Part shown: in pieces, positions 39,542 to 50,754 of the stretch
Layout: each line of letters opens with the position of its first letter
Position numbering within the stretch: position 1 is the first letter of the stretch
Source: Eunapius fragilis
Taxonomy: Eukaryota > Porifera > Demospongiae > Spongillida > Spongillidae
Length of the DNA: 64,000 nt
Assembly (NCBI GenBank): GCA_963681505.1
Contig: OY811972.1
Span: forward strand, 8,512,775-8,576,774
Reading direction: 5' to 3'
Position numbers and translations under genes: made by a program
Notes under the pieces: model-generated
What the model was told of the DNA's origin: nothing
Databases searched by the model: none
The model's input: the letters and a program-made list of their open reading frames with translations, nothing else

Positions 39542-41953
39542 CTATTTTCTTGCTTGAAGTGCAAGGGTAGCTGCTTTGACTTCCTTGGCAGTAAGGTGGT
39601 AAGAGCGTCCAGTAGCTGTAGTGGGACTAACAAGAGTTAGAACATCCGACGGATCAATCTCCAGTATGTCCTGGTGCCGTGGGTACACATATGAATTGGC
39701 AGGAAGCTTAGGGTGTAGAAAAGAAATCTCTACACTTTGTTCCTCCATTTTCACCTTAGTGACACATCCAAGCCAACAATCCCCATCATAGGCCACAGTT
39801 ACATACCCTTTGATTGTTGACAGTGGAAGATTCTCAACATTAAGTGCTGTAGACACTTTTTCAATTCTCTTGGTTGGACTATAGGAGAACTGTCTAACTT
39901 CCACTGTACTGGTCGTTACAGGTATGACACAGTGCATTGATCGTGTTCCTGGAACCGTCCTACAGTGTGAGTACCGCTCTGCTAACAGCTTTGCCTCCTC
40001 TTCATGCTCGCTAGTTGTTGCAAAGGCGAAGTGTATTCCTTTGATATCTGATGACACGAACTGGTACAACTGCATAGGTGTCAGGATTTGATTATCTATA
40101 GGTCGCTGAAGGCTGGCCTTGGTTGCTGTTCTCTTCACTGTTCCTCCTATGCCATCTGCAGCTGACTTCCCGTGAGATGTGGCAAAAAAATGCCACTCTG
40201 CTGCAACTCCAAAATCATTTAAATGATGACAAATATTAGAAAAGTTATAGCAGTTCTTGTACTGTCCTGCACAGCCGTCTGACACATAAATAATCTTCTT
40301 CGGCTTCATTCCAAAATGGTCTGTTAGGAATGCTATCAACTTTCTTTGGAACAGGTGAACTGCTGTGGAGTCATGGTCTTTGTTTTCCGAGATGACAGTG
40401 AAAGGGATGCTGTTGAGCTTGTTGCCATTTAGCTCTCTGTAGTAGCAGAGGAATGGGTGTACGGTGGCTTGCAGGTTGTTCCAGTGGAAGCTCTGTACCT
40501 CGTCTTGGATGACAAAACTATAGTTCTCGCTAAAATCAGCAACCACAAGAAACTCTCCAGACCCCAGAGTTTCCTTTTTCTCACTGATGAATTTTGCCTG
40601 TTGTCTGGCTATGAAGTCATGCAATCGCAGCTTCAATAAGTACTCCATAAACAGGTCTAGAAAGTCTGCAACTGGAACAACATGGGTTTCAAGATTTGCA
40701 CGGTCTGTGTTCACCCACTGGCTGTATTGCACACTTTCAACTCCATTCTCCTCCATAATGGCTTCCAGCTCCACTTTCAACGGCTCTGTTCCCCGACATT
40801 CTTCACAAATACCATTTGCACAATCAGCAGTCGGAGGATCGCACTGAATAAAAGCCAAAAAATCACTGTAGTGCCTGAATTCACCCTTGGTGAGTGCCTC
40901 CAGTCTCGCTCCAGCAATCATTAACTTCACATTTTGATGTGATACACAGACGCATACAGAATGAGTACCAGTTGTACCAGCCAACACGCACTCCTTTGGT
41001 CGCAATTGAGTGAACTTCGAGAACCCCACCTTAACATTAGGATGCAGTTCTTTGAAGTGGTGATAGGCTTCTTTAAGATTGCACAATACAAGCCGCTTCT
41101 GCAGGTGCACCTTCTCTCCGTCATCATTCCTGGAGGACACAAAATCCTTCTTCCCTGGCATGACCCTGCTGACATCATCGTGGTGATAGAAGCTCTTTAC
41201 TAGCTCCAAAGTATCTTGACTAAGTGTCTTTCCTGCTTTGGAGTTTGGGCTGCTTAGCACTCCTTTATTTTCTACAAGCTTCTTTGCACTGCTAGCCATG
41301 TACTTCGTAACTCCAAACTCACTCATCATTTTGGCTACAGACCAACTCTTTGGCAGAATGGTTAAGATAGTGAGTTTTTCGCTCCTTGATGATGCCACAG
41401 CAAACTTCTCTTTCAGTTGCTTTATCATCTCCAGTCCATCGTCTTGTGTTTCCCTTTCTTCATGGCCAACTGCAAACAGCACTTTCTTCTTGAGCACATC
41501 TCCAACTCGCTGCAACTTTTCTCCAACATACGTCTGATTCCACATTCGTCGCTTTCGTCTAAAAGGAGAGATCCCTACTATACCAAGCACTTTGTTTACA
41601 TCGCAAAGCGTCGCATCAGCAGGCAGCATATCATCACCATAGGCATCGCTATCCTCCGTATCAGCAGGCGTAGGTTCACTACTAGTACTTTGAATGGCTT
41701 CATCGGCTGGTACAGAAGAACCAGGTTGGGCACTAGAGCATGCTTGCTCTTGCTCTTGTTCACTTGTAGGTGTTTCCAGCGGTAGCTTCCGTATGGCATT
41801 CAAGCAATTACAGCATGCTCTGTCTCCAATTTGCATCGAAAGAGATGGATTGGCTACGATCAAATCATCGGGAACTAAACGCAATCGAGCATAAATACGT
41901 CGCTTGTGACGGCTAAGAGGATCGCAACAGTACACCTTCCAGTTGATAGACAT
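39542..41953 (-). CDS. transposase of Sola-like element (803 aa)
   Basis: A single uninterrupted frame from ATG 41953 to TAG 39542. The N-terminus is basic with a CCNCL pair (about residues 48-52), followed by an acidic Ser/Thr-rich linker and a segment RRKRRMWNQTY. The middle has RPKECVLAG and a Cys cluster (CDPPTADCANGICEEC, about 370-385), a likely zinc site. The core has VVADFSENYSFVIQDEVQSF, KIIYVSDGCAGQYKNCYNFS and EWHFFATSHGKSAADGIGGT, with three well-placed Asp residues that I take as a candidate catalytic DDD triad. The family is widespread in invertebrate genomes as uncharacterised proteins; I infer transposase from the flanking inverted repeats and 4-bp duplication. Transcription would start in the right-hand part near the palindromes. 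The stop lies 20 bp before the left repeat. No lesion was seen. Confidence 0.75.
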   Translation of the reverse strand: MSINWKVYCCDPLSRHKRRIYARLRLVPDDLIVANPSLSMQIGDRACCNCLNAIRKLPLETPTSEQEQEQACSSAQPGSSVPADEAIQSTSSEPTPADTEDSDAYGDDMLPADATLCDVNKVLGIVGISPFRRKRRMWNQTYVGEKLQRVGDVLKKKVLFAVGHEERETQDDGLEMIKQLKEKFAVASSRSEKLTILTILPKSWSVAKMMSEFGVTKYMASSAKKLVENKGVLSSPNSKAGKTLSQDTLELVKSFYHHDDVSRVMPGKKDFVSSRNDDGEKVHLQKRLVLCNLKEAYHHFKELHPNVKVGFSKFTQLRPKECVLAGTTGTHSVCVCVSHQNVKLMIAGARLEALTKGEFRHYSDFLAFIQCDPPTADCANGICEECRGTEPLKVELEAIMEENGVESVQYSQWVNTDRANLETHVVPVADFLDLFMEYLLKLRLHDFIARQQAKFISEKKETLGSGEFLVVADFSENYSFVIQDEVQSFHWNNLQATVHPFLCYYRELNGNKLNSIPFTVISENKDHDSTAVHLFQRKLIAFLTDHFGMKPKKIIYVSDGCAGQYKNCYNFSNICHHLNDFGVAAEWHFFATSHGKSAADGIGGTVKRTATKASLQRPIDNQILTPMQLYQFVSSDIKGIHFAFATTSEHEEEAKLLAERYSHCRTVPGTRSMHCVIPVTTSTVEVRQFSYSPTKRIEKVSTALNVENLPLSTIKGYVTVAYDGDCWLGCVTKVKMEEQSVEISFLHPKLPANSYVYPRHQDILEIDPSDVLTLVSPTTATGRSYHLTAKEVKAATLALQARK

Positions 41954-42056
41954 TTTCGAACGTTAAAGCAACACTATTGAAGCGGATTCAGACTACAGCG
42001 AGTAGCGGTATTTAAAATAAAACTTTTATAGTACAACTGAAGAACAGAGGATTCTT

Positions 42057-42312
42057 TGTGTTGGGCTACGAAGAACAAATGGTCCTCTCCATGGAGCGCG
42101 CGTCCTCTCCATGGAGCGCTAGCGCTCCATGGAGAGGACGCGCTGGAGCGGACCATTTGTTCTTTGTAGCCCAATTGTAATCAAAACAACACTTTGTGTT
42201 GGTCTACAAAGAACAAATGGTCCTCTCCAGCGCGTCTAGCGCTCCATGGAGAGGACGCGCGCTCCATCTCCATGGAGAAGACCATTTGTTCTTTTGTAGC
42301 ACAACACAAAGT
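42057..42312. repeat. two GC-rich palindromes in Sola-like element
   Basis: First palindrome about 42064-42173: gggctacgaagaacaaatgg ... ccatttgttctttgtagccc, with nested ctccatggagcgctagcgct in the centre. Second about 42205-42300, with the same arms (gaacaaatggtcctctcc and its complement) and a rearranged core. They lie between the right inverted repeat and the transposase ATG, so they may form its leader or promoter. Confidence 0.85.
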
Positions 42313-42878
42313 GTTGTTTTGATTACAATGGATGTTTTGATAACTGTGGCTAAACTATTACGTAACCCACTTAGCAAGACCTCTCATTTATATCAACCCA
42401 AAATGGCTGCAAGGTACAAAACATTTTGCGGTTCTCAGGGGTTATTGATAATCAACTTTTTTATTTTGTAAAAAGGTGAAGTTTAAGTTTTCACTTCATG
42501 TGATTAAATAAAAAATATGATTATCAACCTTCTTGACACAGTAACTATGCAGATTGGTATATAAACCTATTTTTTGTTTAACCCTTTCCTTTCCGACAAA
42601 AATGCATATTATAGATGGATTCTAGGTATCATGGCCTCTGATTTGATACCAAACATGTCACTGTGCTCATAGTGTGGATCAAGTCATAGCATAGCAAAGT
42701 TGAGATTATAAGCAAACTAATCAATTATTCATCGTTGCGTATCGTGTAAACCATTAAGGTTATTAACATAAATAATGGATAAATGTCAACATATATGAAG
42801 ACCAACATGTATGTAAAGTTTGAACGAAATTTGAAAGGTGAGGTGCAATTGCCTCCCTGTACTGATATGAAATGACCC
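42313..42878 (+). repeat. Sola-like element inverted repeat, right arm
   Basis: 566 bp, complementary to the left arm, ending gatatgaaatgaccc. Confidence 0.92.
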
Positions 42879-43288
42879 GGAGATATATCCATCACACAAT
42901 ACTCTCAAGTGGGGAGGCAGTGCTAATGGAAGAAAGTGGTAGTAACAGTTGGGGTGTTGAAGATGACAGTACAACCAATTAATTACACATCCAGATTGGC
43001 AATAATGTATGGTATTAAAAGGAGGGTTGAAATAAACATTCAGAGCAACATGCACAGTGAGTCAAGTAACTAAATTAATGCCCACCACACGGCAGTGAAA
43101 CACAGTGCATCCTTTAGCTCAAGTTGTAAAAATCAGGTTGAGAAATGAAGAATGAAATGAAGTTGAGAACCATACACACATATTCGAATACACATCACAC
43201 ACATGTACCACATACACGCACGCACACACGTACACACAGGGGGAGAAATTATGAGGCAATATGTATGGCAGGGTGCAATGCGCCTAGC

Positions 43289-44390
43289 CTAGTAATCAGC
43301 AGGAGACAGGAGTGCCCATGCGTTGGCTCGCATCAAAGTCAGGCTAAGCCTGCCATACAATAGACAGGTAGCATGGGACTTGGAGCAATTTCCCCTGGTG
43401 GCTAGGCGAGAGGCAAGGGGTGTCAAAGTCTGCATGGCTTCTGCACCCCAGCACCCATAAGTCTCCACTGCTATGGGGATACATGTCCAGCCTAGCTCTG
43501 AGCACTTGGCATCATTAGCATTGTGCTTGCACACCTCAGCTGCCAGAGCTGCAGATCCACTTGTCACACCCGCTTCCAATATATTGTACTTGAATTTAGC
43601 GTAGATGTGACAGTCAGATCTAGAGCTGCTGGTTTGCCCAAATCCCGATGAGGGATAAGGATGTCTGCTGGCCATGTTCTATGTCCTTCATGCTCCAAAC
43701 CACTTCCTGCTTCAACTTGAGGACCCAAACAGGCTCGTCGACAAGATTCTAAGAGGACATCGCTGAGCCTGTTGTGCCGTGACACCACATCTCCTTCGTG
43801 CTTGCATGTTAAGGCATGGTGGCCTAAAGGGTCCAAAGTAAGATGGGCAAAAGGAGCAAACAGGAGTATCAGTAACAGCAATGCCCAACCACCACTTTAC
43901 AGCAATCTGAAACTCAGCAGGTTCAAGATAGAGATTCAGCCTGAGGGAAGGAATCACAGAGAGCCAAGCAACTGCTTGTGGTGAAGAAATGGAAAGCAGA
44001 CGTGCTTTGTCAGGCAAGGAGACCTTATCAAGTAACACACATAAATCATGATCTTCAATTTTGCCAGACAGAGATCTTTGGTGCATCACAACATCAAGAT
44101 GATCCAACACTAAGGCATCATCAGAGGAGACAAGTTCATTAAAATCCTTGATGGATTTGGCTAGGTGCTTGCAAGAAGATGAGCAGACACCAGAAGCACT
44201 TAAAGAGGATATGTAGGCAGCTGAACTGTGTTCTGAAAGACTACGGAGCCCATACCCCCTCTGCTTAGGCTGAGTTGGGCTTGTTGCCATGCAACATTGG
44301 GTGTGTCTATCGCGGTGCATTCAGAACAACAGCGACGGACATCACCATCAAAGAATTGCAATGCCTCACCAATTAAGGCTGGGGGGTAGA
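43289..44390 (-). pseudogene. non-LTR retrotransposon C-terminal fragment
   Basis: Same family as 25448-27250. On the minus strand: YGLRSLSEHSSAAYISSLSA, KARLLSISSPQAVAWLSVIP, EFQIAVKWWLGIAVTDT, DPLGHHALTCKHEGDVVSRH, CRRACLGPQVEAGSGLEHEG, CIPIAVETYGCWGAEAM and LYGRLSLTLMRANAWALLSP. The reverse transcriptase is missing and at least two frameshifts are present. The fragment ends near 43289. Confidence 0.85.
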
Positions 44391-44635
44391 TCTAGCAAGG
44401 TGCACCAACTGATAGTGTAAAATTATTGGACCAATGTTCACAAATTGTGTGTATGTAATTATTAGGCTGTGTTCACCAACAGTGTATTACAATAAATTGT
44501 GTGGTTCATTGATATTAGTAATATGTTTTATCAACCAAACACTTGCAATTATATATTGTTCTACTTTGTGATAGAGACTTTCCTAAAAAGATCAAATAAA
44601 AATGAACACATAGGAAATTAACGGGCATAGTTGTA

Positions 44636-44810
44636 GTATAAGCGGTGATGGACTTGAGCTATCATCCCTGAAGGTTAAACCTAACTAGGCCCAGCTTGTA
44701 CCAGGCATACAGCCCCAGGACTAGGTGCCTGGTTCAAGCTGGGCCTACAGGTAGTTAGGTTCAGCCTATAGAGATGGTACAATAGCTTACCTCGATTACC
44801 ACTTAAACTA
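44636..44810. repeat. imperfect fold-back repeat
   Basis: aaacctaactaggcccagct with its complement near 44738-44760, extended outward by weaker pairing to gtggtaatcgaggtaagc. It probably is a MITE relic; no target duplication was identified. Confidence 0.65.
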
Positions 44811-44910
44811 CACCTATATGTACATGTATGCCAAATTAGTGTGTCAAGCAATGAAACTTAAAAGAAAAAAGAAAGTGATCCAGAGAGAAGAGTTAGTGGG
44901 ATGGACATCA

Positions 44911-45130
44911 GGATCACCTTAGTTACCAAATCTGGGTCTGGGTGAAGTAAGGTACATTCCAGCTTGCTAAACTTGTGACTTCACCAATTCATCATAACAG
45001 AGATGGCTTTAACATATTCATAGTTGACCAGGAGTTTGGTCAACTATGAATATTATAAGAAGCCAATTCTGTTGTGATGAGATTAAGTCACAAGTTCACC
45101 CAGAACCGGATTTGGTAACTAAGGTAATCC
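44911..45130. mobile_element. fold-back MITE
   Basis: Ends ggatcaccttagttaccaaa and ..tttggtaactaaggtaatcc form inverted repeats. Pairing continues inward through cccag, acttgtgact and a central ttcatagttgaccaggagtt stem near 45018. It is 220 bp with no coding capacity. Confidence 0.7.
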
Positions 45131-46097
45131 TTGAGGGCATTTGGAAATAATTAACATAAATTTTCAAAAATGCCAACCCTATGAATAATTTTAAGTTCGT
45201 TAAACAGGTCAATGTCATACTGTAGGTATTTAGTTAATTCATTCCCACAAAGAAGTAGGCAAAGCATGAAAGGTCATGATGGAAATTAAATATTCAGTGC
45301 ACAATATTTTCATATAAAAGACGTGGGTGGTAAACATATATCCAGCAAAGTGTACATATCTATGAGGAGAATTTGAAGTTTAAATAATACTAATTTGATG
45401 TGGAATGACTCCATTTTAATCCGATGAATGCTCAAATTTTTTTAACATTAACATTATTAGGCTGTTTGAGCAATTATTAAGCCTACATATTAAATATTGC
45501 ATGTACATGAATACATGTACATCAGACTTGTGTACTTTTACTATAATTATAATTACTATATAATTATTTCACGTGTGCTCTCTAATTCTGTACCATGCGT
45601 TCTCATATAGTGTACAATTATAAGGCTGTGTTCAACAATTTGTACCATTACATACATGTCATGTAGCCAAGTTCATTACAATCATTAAGATTCAATAAAA
45701 AAAAATTGGGCCAATGTGAAGATGAAATTTTAAGACTAATTATCCACATGTACCCAATTGTGTACTGTGTTCACCAAGTATCAGACACACACATGATAGT
45801 TGTGTAATAACAATTACCAATAATGTTCCCCAATTCATCAATTGTTAAAACCTTATCTTTCTACAAGCCTCAATTATGGCAAGTGGACCTGTGTGTGTTT
45901 GTGTGTGAGCGCACATGCCTGTAGTTAACATATAGATTTTGGTGAACCCATAAATCAATAATTGTCCTTGCAAAGGTATCAAATGCATAATGGTTCTTAA
46001 AGGAATAAAGACCTCTATTACACATGCGTATTGTTTGCCCCAGATTGATTTGCATCGTATGTGGCTCAGATAATATATCAGTGATCAATCAACATTA
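45131..46097. other. AT-rich spacer with CAATTGTG-type words
   Basis: No gene. Shares vocabulary with the duplicated blocks, including attattaggctgtttgagca near 45458, which parallels 53465 and 60379. Confidence 0.5.
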
Positions 46098-46998
46098 CTA
46101 CAAATCAACGGTTTTCACATGCACACACAATGCCAAATCAAGCAGGCATTGACACAGTAACATGTACACACATTCATACCAAGTACACAATACTGATACT
46201 GACATCAGAATCAAAGATGAACAAAGGGCCTTAAGACATTTAATTTCTTTGGGCCAGACATGTTCAAAAAGAAATTCTTCGTCCAAAACAGAAATATTCT
46301 TATGCTTAAAGTATTCCAGTGCTGCAGGTGTGATGCTTCGTGTTGTGGCCAGGTATCTGAACCAGTTGGACAAGGGGATACCACTTCGCTGGTATGCTTC
46401 CAATGCCAGTTTCTCTCGGCTGAAGAATTTTGCGGCAATGTCTTCAGCACTGTCCTGCTTAACTCCTTTTTCGGCTTCTGTGAAAATAGTAGAGGTGCCA
46501 AGCTTCACTTGGACACGATAAGCAATGCTGGACTTGTGGTCGTCTGGTATAAGGACAACAGCATCAGCACCAAAGGCATCTCGGCCATGCATGAGCTCCT
46601 TGTACATCACATAATGGTCAAAGGACACAGGATGTTCATCACCCTCTTTGTTGAGATTTAGTGGGGATATCTCAGAGAACTTAACTGGATTTGGAACTTT
46701 GGCGATTTTTTCAAATGCTTTGGCCAGAAACCGACAGGTCACATTATCTGCAACTACTCCCATCTTATGGCCAGATGGTATGTAAAGAGCAGCAGCCTCA
46801 AAGGCAGTCACAATCAGTTTACCTTGCATAGCCACTGTAAAATATACCAGGGGACTGCCAAACCCAATTCTTTTCAAAGTTGGATCATCTGTGATGTACC
46901 TAATGAGGCCAGCATCAGCCATGTCATACAAAATGCTCTCTGGATGGTCAGCAAGGCTTTTTGCAAGGTGCGTTGGAATCAAATGTGTTGTAGCAGCA
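46098..46998 (-). pseudogene. PD-(D/E)XK nuclease-like frame, N-truncated by BEL
   Basis: An open minus-strand frame of nearly 300 codons that is still open where the BEL/Pao LTR begins (46999), so its N-terminal part is lost or unlinked. No ATG near its upstream end. Motifs: VTAFEAAALYIPSGHKMGVV, NPVKFSEISPLNLNKEGDEH, FGADAVVLIPDD, then YRVQVKLGTS, and ATTRSITPAALEYFKHKNIS followed by VLDEEFLFEHVWP. The D-(x)n-QVK pair followed by a GIxLID-like strand recalls restriction-endonuclease-fold nucleases (inference). The last 40 codons after WPKEIKC are hydrophobic and may be intron. It could be a host exon or part of a mobile-element effector-like gene. Confidence 0.45.
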
Positions 46999-47164
46999 TG
47001 TTAGAAAATACACACACAAATGTATTGGAACGATTACGTAACTACGTAACCGCACGTGATGTTATTATTATAATTGTTGTTGTAGAGAAGTGCTTGACAA
47101 CCGCCGCGCGCAACTGTATTGGAGTAGATTCATAGTCAATATAAACGCGAACGATTCTCTTTTA
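46999..47164 (+). repeat. BEL/Pao 5' LTR
   Basis: 166 bp; differs from the 3' LTR by an extra T in gatgttatta, C versus T in ccgcYgcgcg, and one T fewer in the terminal T-run. Confidence 0.92.
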
Positions 47165-47182
47165 TGGTCCTTCGAGCCGGGA
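47165..47182 (+). promoter_or_regulatory. BEL/Pao primer binding site
   Basis: TGGTCCTTCGAGCCGGGA directly after the LTR, with the TGG start expected for pairing to a tRNA CCA end. The tRNA was not identified. Confidence 0.7.
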
Positions 47183-47189
47183 ATTGACT

Positions 47190-48909
47190 ATGACTGATCA
47201 GGTGACTTTTTCTCAAAAGAAACGGGTCCGTTCAGGGCACCGTTCGTCGACTACTCGACTTTTGGCGCAGGCGAATGACGAACTCCAGTCGTTGGAGAGG
47301 AATTTGGCGAAATTGCAGCAATTGAAAGTGGTGCTTCTTGAAAAGCTAGACGTCCTTCGTGCACTTGACGCAGAAATTGTTGAGTTGAGTTTGATTCTGA
47401 CTGAGGACGAATTAGACGACGAGATAAGTACTCCAAGCGGACACATTCGCCGAGAAGATTCGCTTGGCGGTAATTGAAATTGATGCTGCTTTGTCAAAAT
47501 GCAGCATTTCTGCAGATTTGACGGATTATCATTCAATCCGTTCAAACATTTCACCCAGAACGAAGACCATTCAATCCCGTGTGCAGTCTCCTCCGCCTCG
47601 AGATGATGTTCTTCCAGAGTCACCTCGTAACCCTTCAGGTCTGCGTAGGCCTAGTCTGTCCATGGAATCGTTGAGAACGCAGCCAGAGTCCAGCAGTTAT
47701 TCTAGAACAAAAGTAAGGCTGCCGAAACTTTCCATCAAGAAGTTCAATGGTAATCTAACCGCATGGACTACATTTTGGGACTCTTTCGAGTCAACTATTC
47801 ATTTGAACCCTGAATTGACGAACATTGACAAGTTCAACTACCTGAACTCGCTGTTGGAGCAATCTGCAGCTGAATCTATATCTGGTCTGACACTTACAAA
47901 TGCAAATTACGAGGAAGCTGTAGCTGTGTTAAAAAAGAGGTATGGCAACAAGCAACAAATCATCAGCACACATATGGATGCTTTATTGAACTTGGAGGCT
48001 GTAACGTCTCATTCTAACTTCAAAAGTCTTCGATATCTACGTGACCAAATTGAATCCCACATTAGGAGCCTAAAATCATTAGGCATTCCTTCCGAGTCGT
48101 ATGGAAGCCTGCTGTCTTCTGTGTTAATGAGCAAGTTACCACAGGAGCTTCGGCTCATTGTAAGCAGAACGATAACTGATGGTGAGTGGAACTTTGAAGA
48201 AGTGATGGCAGTGATTGAGAAAGAAATTGATGCGAGGGAGAGAGCTGGAGCGACATTTGTCACTACTACCAGGAATCATGGCACAAAAGACCTTCCTACT
48301 GCTGCAGCCTTGTTTAGTGGTGATTCTTCTTCCGTATGCTGTTCTTACTGTGGACAGTCACACTCATCAGTCTCATGCAAGACAGTGGTTGGTTCTGATG
48401 CCAGGAAGCAAGTACTGACTAAGACTGGCAGATGTTTTCTGTGCCTAAGGAAACACCACATGAGCAGGGACTGCAAATCCACCACGAAGTGCTACAATTG
48501 CTCAGGAAGACATCACACTAGCATTTGTTCCAGGACTGCCCAAAAGAAAGAATCTTCGTCATCAAGTGCATCTGATGAAAGTGTAAATCATCAGCGTGTA
48601 CATAAAGGAAGTAAACCTCCTGTTGTGACATTGTACGTGGACGCAAAAACTCCAGTACTACTTCAGACAGCGACAACTGGTGTTCTTCGGCCCGATAGTT
48701 CATCCCCAGTCATACCAGCCAGGATGATTCTTGACTCTGGTAGTCAGAGATCTTACATAACAAATCGACTGAAGACAGCACTGTCACTACCTACTGAGCA
48801 AGTAGAAACAATGTTGATCAAAACTTTTGGTTCAGTTGAAGAGAAAAGGCAGAACTGTGATGTTGTGAGGCTTGCTATGAAGACCAAAACTGGAGAATGT
48901 TTGAGTTAG
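47190..48909 (+). pseudogene. BEL/Pao gag and protease region
   Basis: ATG 47190 opens MTDQVTFSQKKRVRSGHRSS with a coiled-coil-like stretch (LLAQANDELQSLERNLAKLQ). The frame ends at 47477 and continues from about 47464 in another frame (AVIEIDAALSKCSISADL), so one frameshift is present. The central part VRLPKLSIKKFNGNLTAWTT and FDSF-like region, LNSLLEQSAAESISGL and MSKLPQELRLIVSRTI is the DUF1759 gag. Cys-rich nucleocapsid boxes (CCSYCGQSHSSVSC, CFLCLRKHHMSRDC, CYNCSGRHHTSIC) follow, then the protease MILDSGSQRSYITNRL (Asp-Ser-Gly). A second shift occurs near 48899. Confidence 0.88.
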
Positions 48910-50754
48910 CATTTCTTGCAGTACCTCTAATTTGCGAACCTTTGTCCGGGCAGCCAATCATGTGTGTGGCTGAACGATTCCCACACATCTCTGGATTGGA
49001 TCTGGCAGATCCACACTTCAGTGGTGAAAATCTTGATGTGAATATCCTCATTGGATCTGATCACTACTGGGAGGTGGTAACTGGGAATGTCATGAGAGGG
49101 GTGTGTGAACCAACGGCGATTGAAACAAAATTTGGATGGGTCCTGTCGGGACCTGTACATAGTATCTCAAGTGAACCGTCTGTTGCAAATCTTGTTTCCT
49201 CACATGTACTGCGACTGGATGCATCCCCTGATACAACTGAATCTGAGGCAAACCTAGATATGAGACTAAAGAAGTTTTGGGATTTGGAGTCCTTGGGGAT
49301 CAACAGCAGTGAACCTTCGCTGTACGAAAAGTTTGTTGACGGTTTGACCTTCTGTAACAACAGATACAAAGTGAAACTACCATGGAAAGAATCACATTCC
49401 ACATTACCTGATAAACTATGAATTGAGTCAGAGCAGATTACGAGGTTTGATGAAACGTCTCCAGCAAAGTCCAGACATTCTCAGGCAATATGACGCTGTT
49501 ATCAGAGAGCAAATAGATAAAGGGATCGTTGAAATTGTGGCTGAACCTGACATTGGCAAGGTAGGCAAAGTACATTACATCCCACATCATCCTGTCATTA
49601 GGTTGGGCAAGGCAACCACAAAGCTGAGAGTAGTGTATGATGCTTCAGCAAGATCTAATGGGCTTTCTCTGAACGACTGTCTTTTTGCTGGTCCTACCTT
49701 TGGCCAGAACATCGTTGACATCATTCTTCGATTTCGTCTGCACAAGATTGCCCTAGTGGGAGACATAGAAAAGGCATTCCTTATGGTGTCTGTTGATGAA
49801 GAGGACAGAGATGTGTTACGATTTCTATGGCTGGATGATATTGAAAAGGAATTGCCAAAACTTGTGGTGATGCGTTTCACTCGGGTTGTGTTTGGAGTAT
49901 CATCAAGTCCATTTCTCCTCAACGCTACAATACACCATCACATGAAACAATATGAGTCCATGGATGCACCATTTGTCCAGAAGTTTACACGGTCTATATA
50001 TGTTGATGATGTTACCTTTGGTGCAGATGATGAAGAGAGTGTGTATGAATTGTTTGTGAAGGCAAAGAACAAGTTGTCTGACGGTGGGTTCAACTTAAGA
50101 AAATGTGTTTCCAGTTCATCAGTGGTGCAAGGTAGAATCAACCATCAGGAACAGCTTCAATCACGATTGACCACTTTGGACCAACACATTACTGAGGAAG
50201 ATGAGTCATATGCAAAAAATACCCTTGGTGATGAGCAGTACCTTCAGGAAGAACATAAAGTTCTAGGTGTGCATTGGAATATAATAGAAGACAGACTAGT
50301 TCTCAACATCAATCACATTGCAGAGTCAGCAAGAACATTAGAACCTTCTAAGAGAAACATAGTCAGTCTCGTATCCAGATTCTACGACCCATTGGGTATC
50401 ATCACGCCAGTCACAATTCAATTCAAGATGCTAGCACAAGACTTATGTGAGGCCAAGTTAAGCTGGGATCAGTCTATCTCTGGAGAACTTCTGTCAAAAT
50501 GGAATAGATTAGTAGATAGCCTTCAGCAAGCTCCCTCAATCTCAGTTCCAAGATGTTATTTTCTTGGAATTGAGAAAACAAACATGGTTTGCAGCCTTCA
50601 AGGCTTCTCTGATGCATCTTTAGGTGCATATGCTGCAGTTGTATACCTAAAGATTGTGACACCAATGGGATGTAGATTGCGGTTTGTTGCTTCGATTCCA
50701 AGACCAGAGTGGCACCCATTCGTGGCCAAACAATTCCAAGACTTGAGCTCTTAG
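48897..50754 (+). pseudogene. BEL/Pao protease end and reverse transcriptase
   Basis: The 48897-49421 part carries the end of the A17 peptidase domain (DVNILIGSDHYWEVVTGNV, ETKFGWVLSGPVHS). The frame shifts near 49420. The 49423-50754 part is the reverse transcriptase: YIPHHPVIRLGKATTKLRVV, DASARSNGLSLNDCLFAGP, VGDIEKAFLMVSVDEEDRD, FGVSSSPFLLNATIHHHM and SIYVDDVTFGADDEESVYEL (YVDD). RNase H starts with GFSDASLGAYAAVVYLK. It shifts again near 50740. Catalytic motifs are intact; only frame is lost. Confidence 0.9.

Larger units (their letters stand above)
38956..42878 (-). mobile_element. Sola-like DNA transposon, apparently complete
   Basis: Inverted repeats of 566 bp (38956-39521 and 42313-42878), starting GGGTCATTTCATATCAGTAC, with only a few mismatches. 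The flanks carry ggag on both sides (38952-38955 and 42879-42882), a 4-bp target duplication. One uninterrupted 803-codon frame lies inside on the minus strand. A 4-bp duplication and a candidate DDD transposase fit the Sola superfamily; this assignment is inference. Between the transposase start and the right repeat lie two GC-rich palindromes. High similarity of the arms and an intact frame suggest recent activity. Confidence 0.8.

Noticed and set aside
46162..46661. Forward frames over the nuclease-like region
   Set aside because: Antisense shadows; the minus frame is longer and has coherent motifs.
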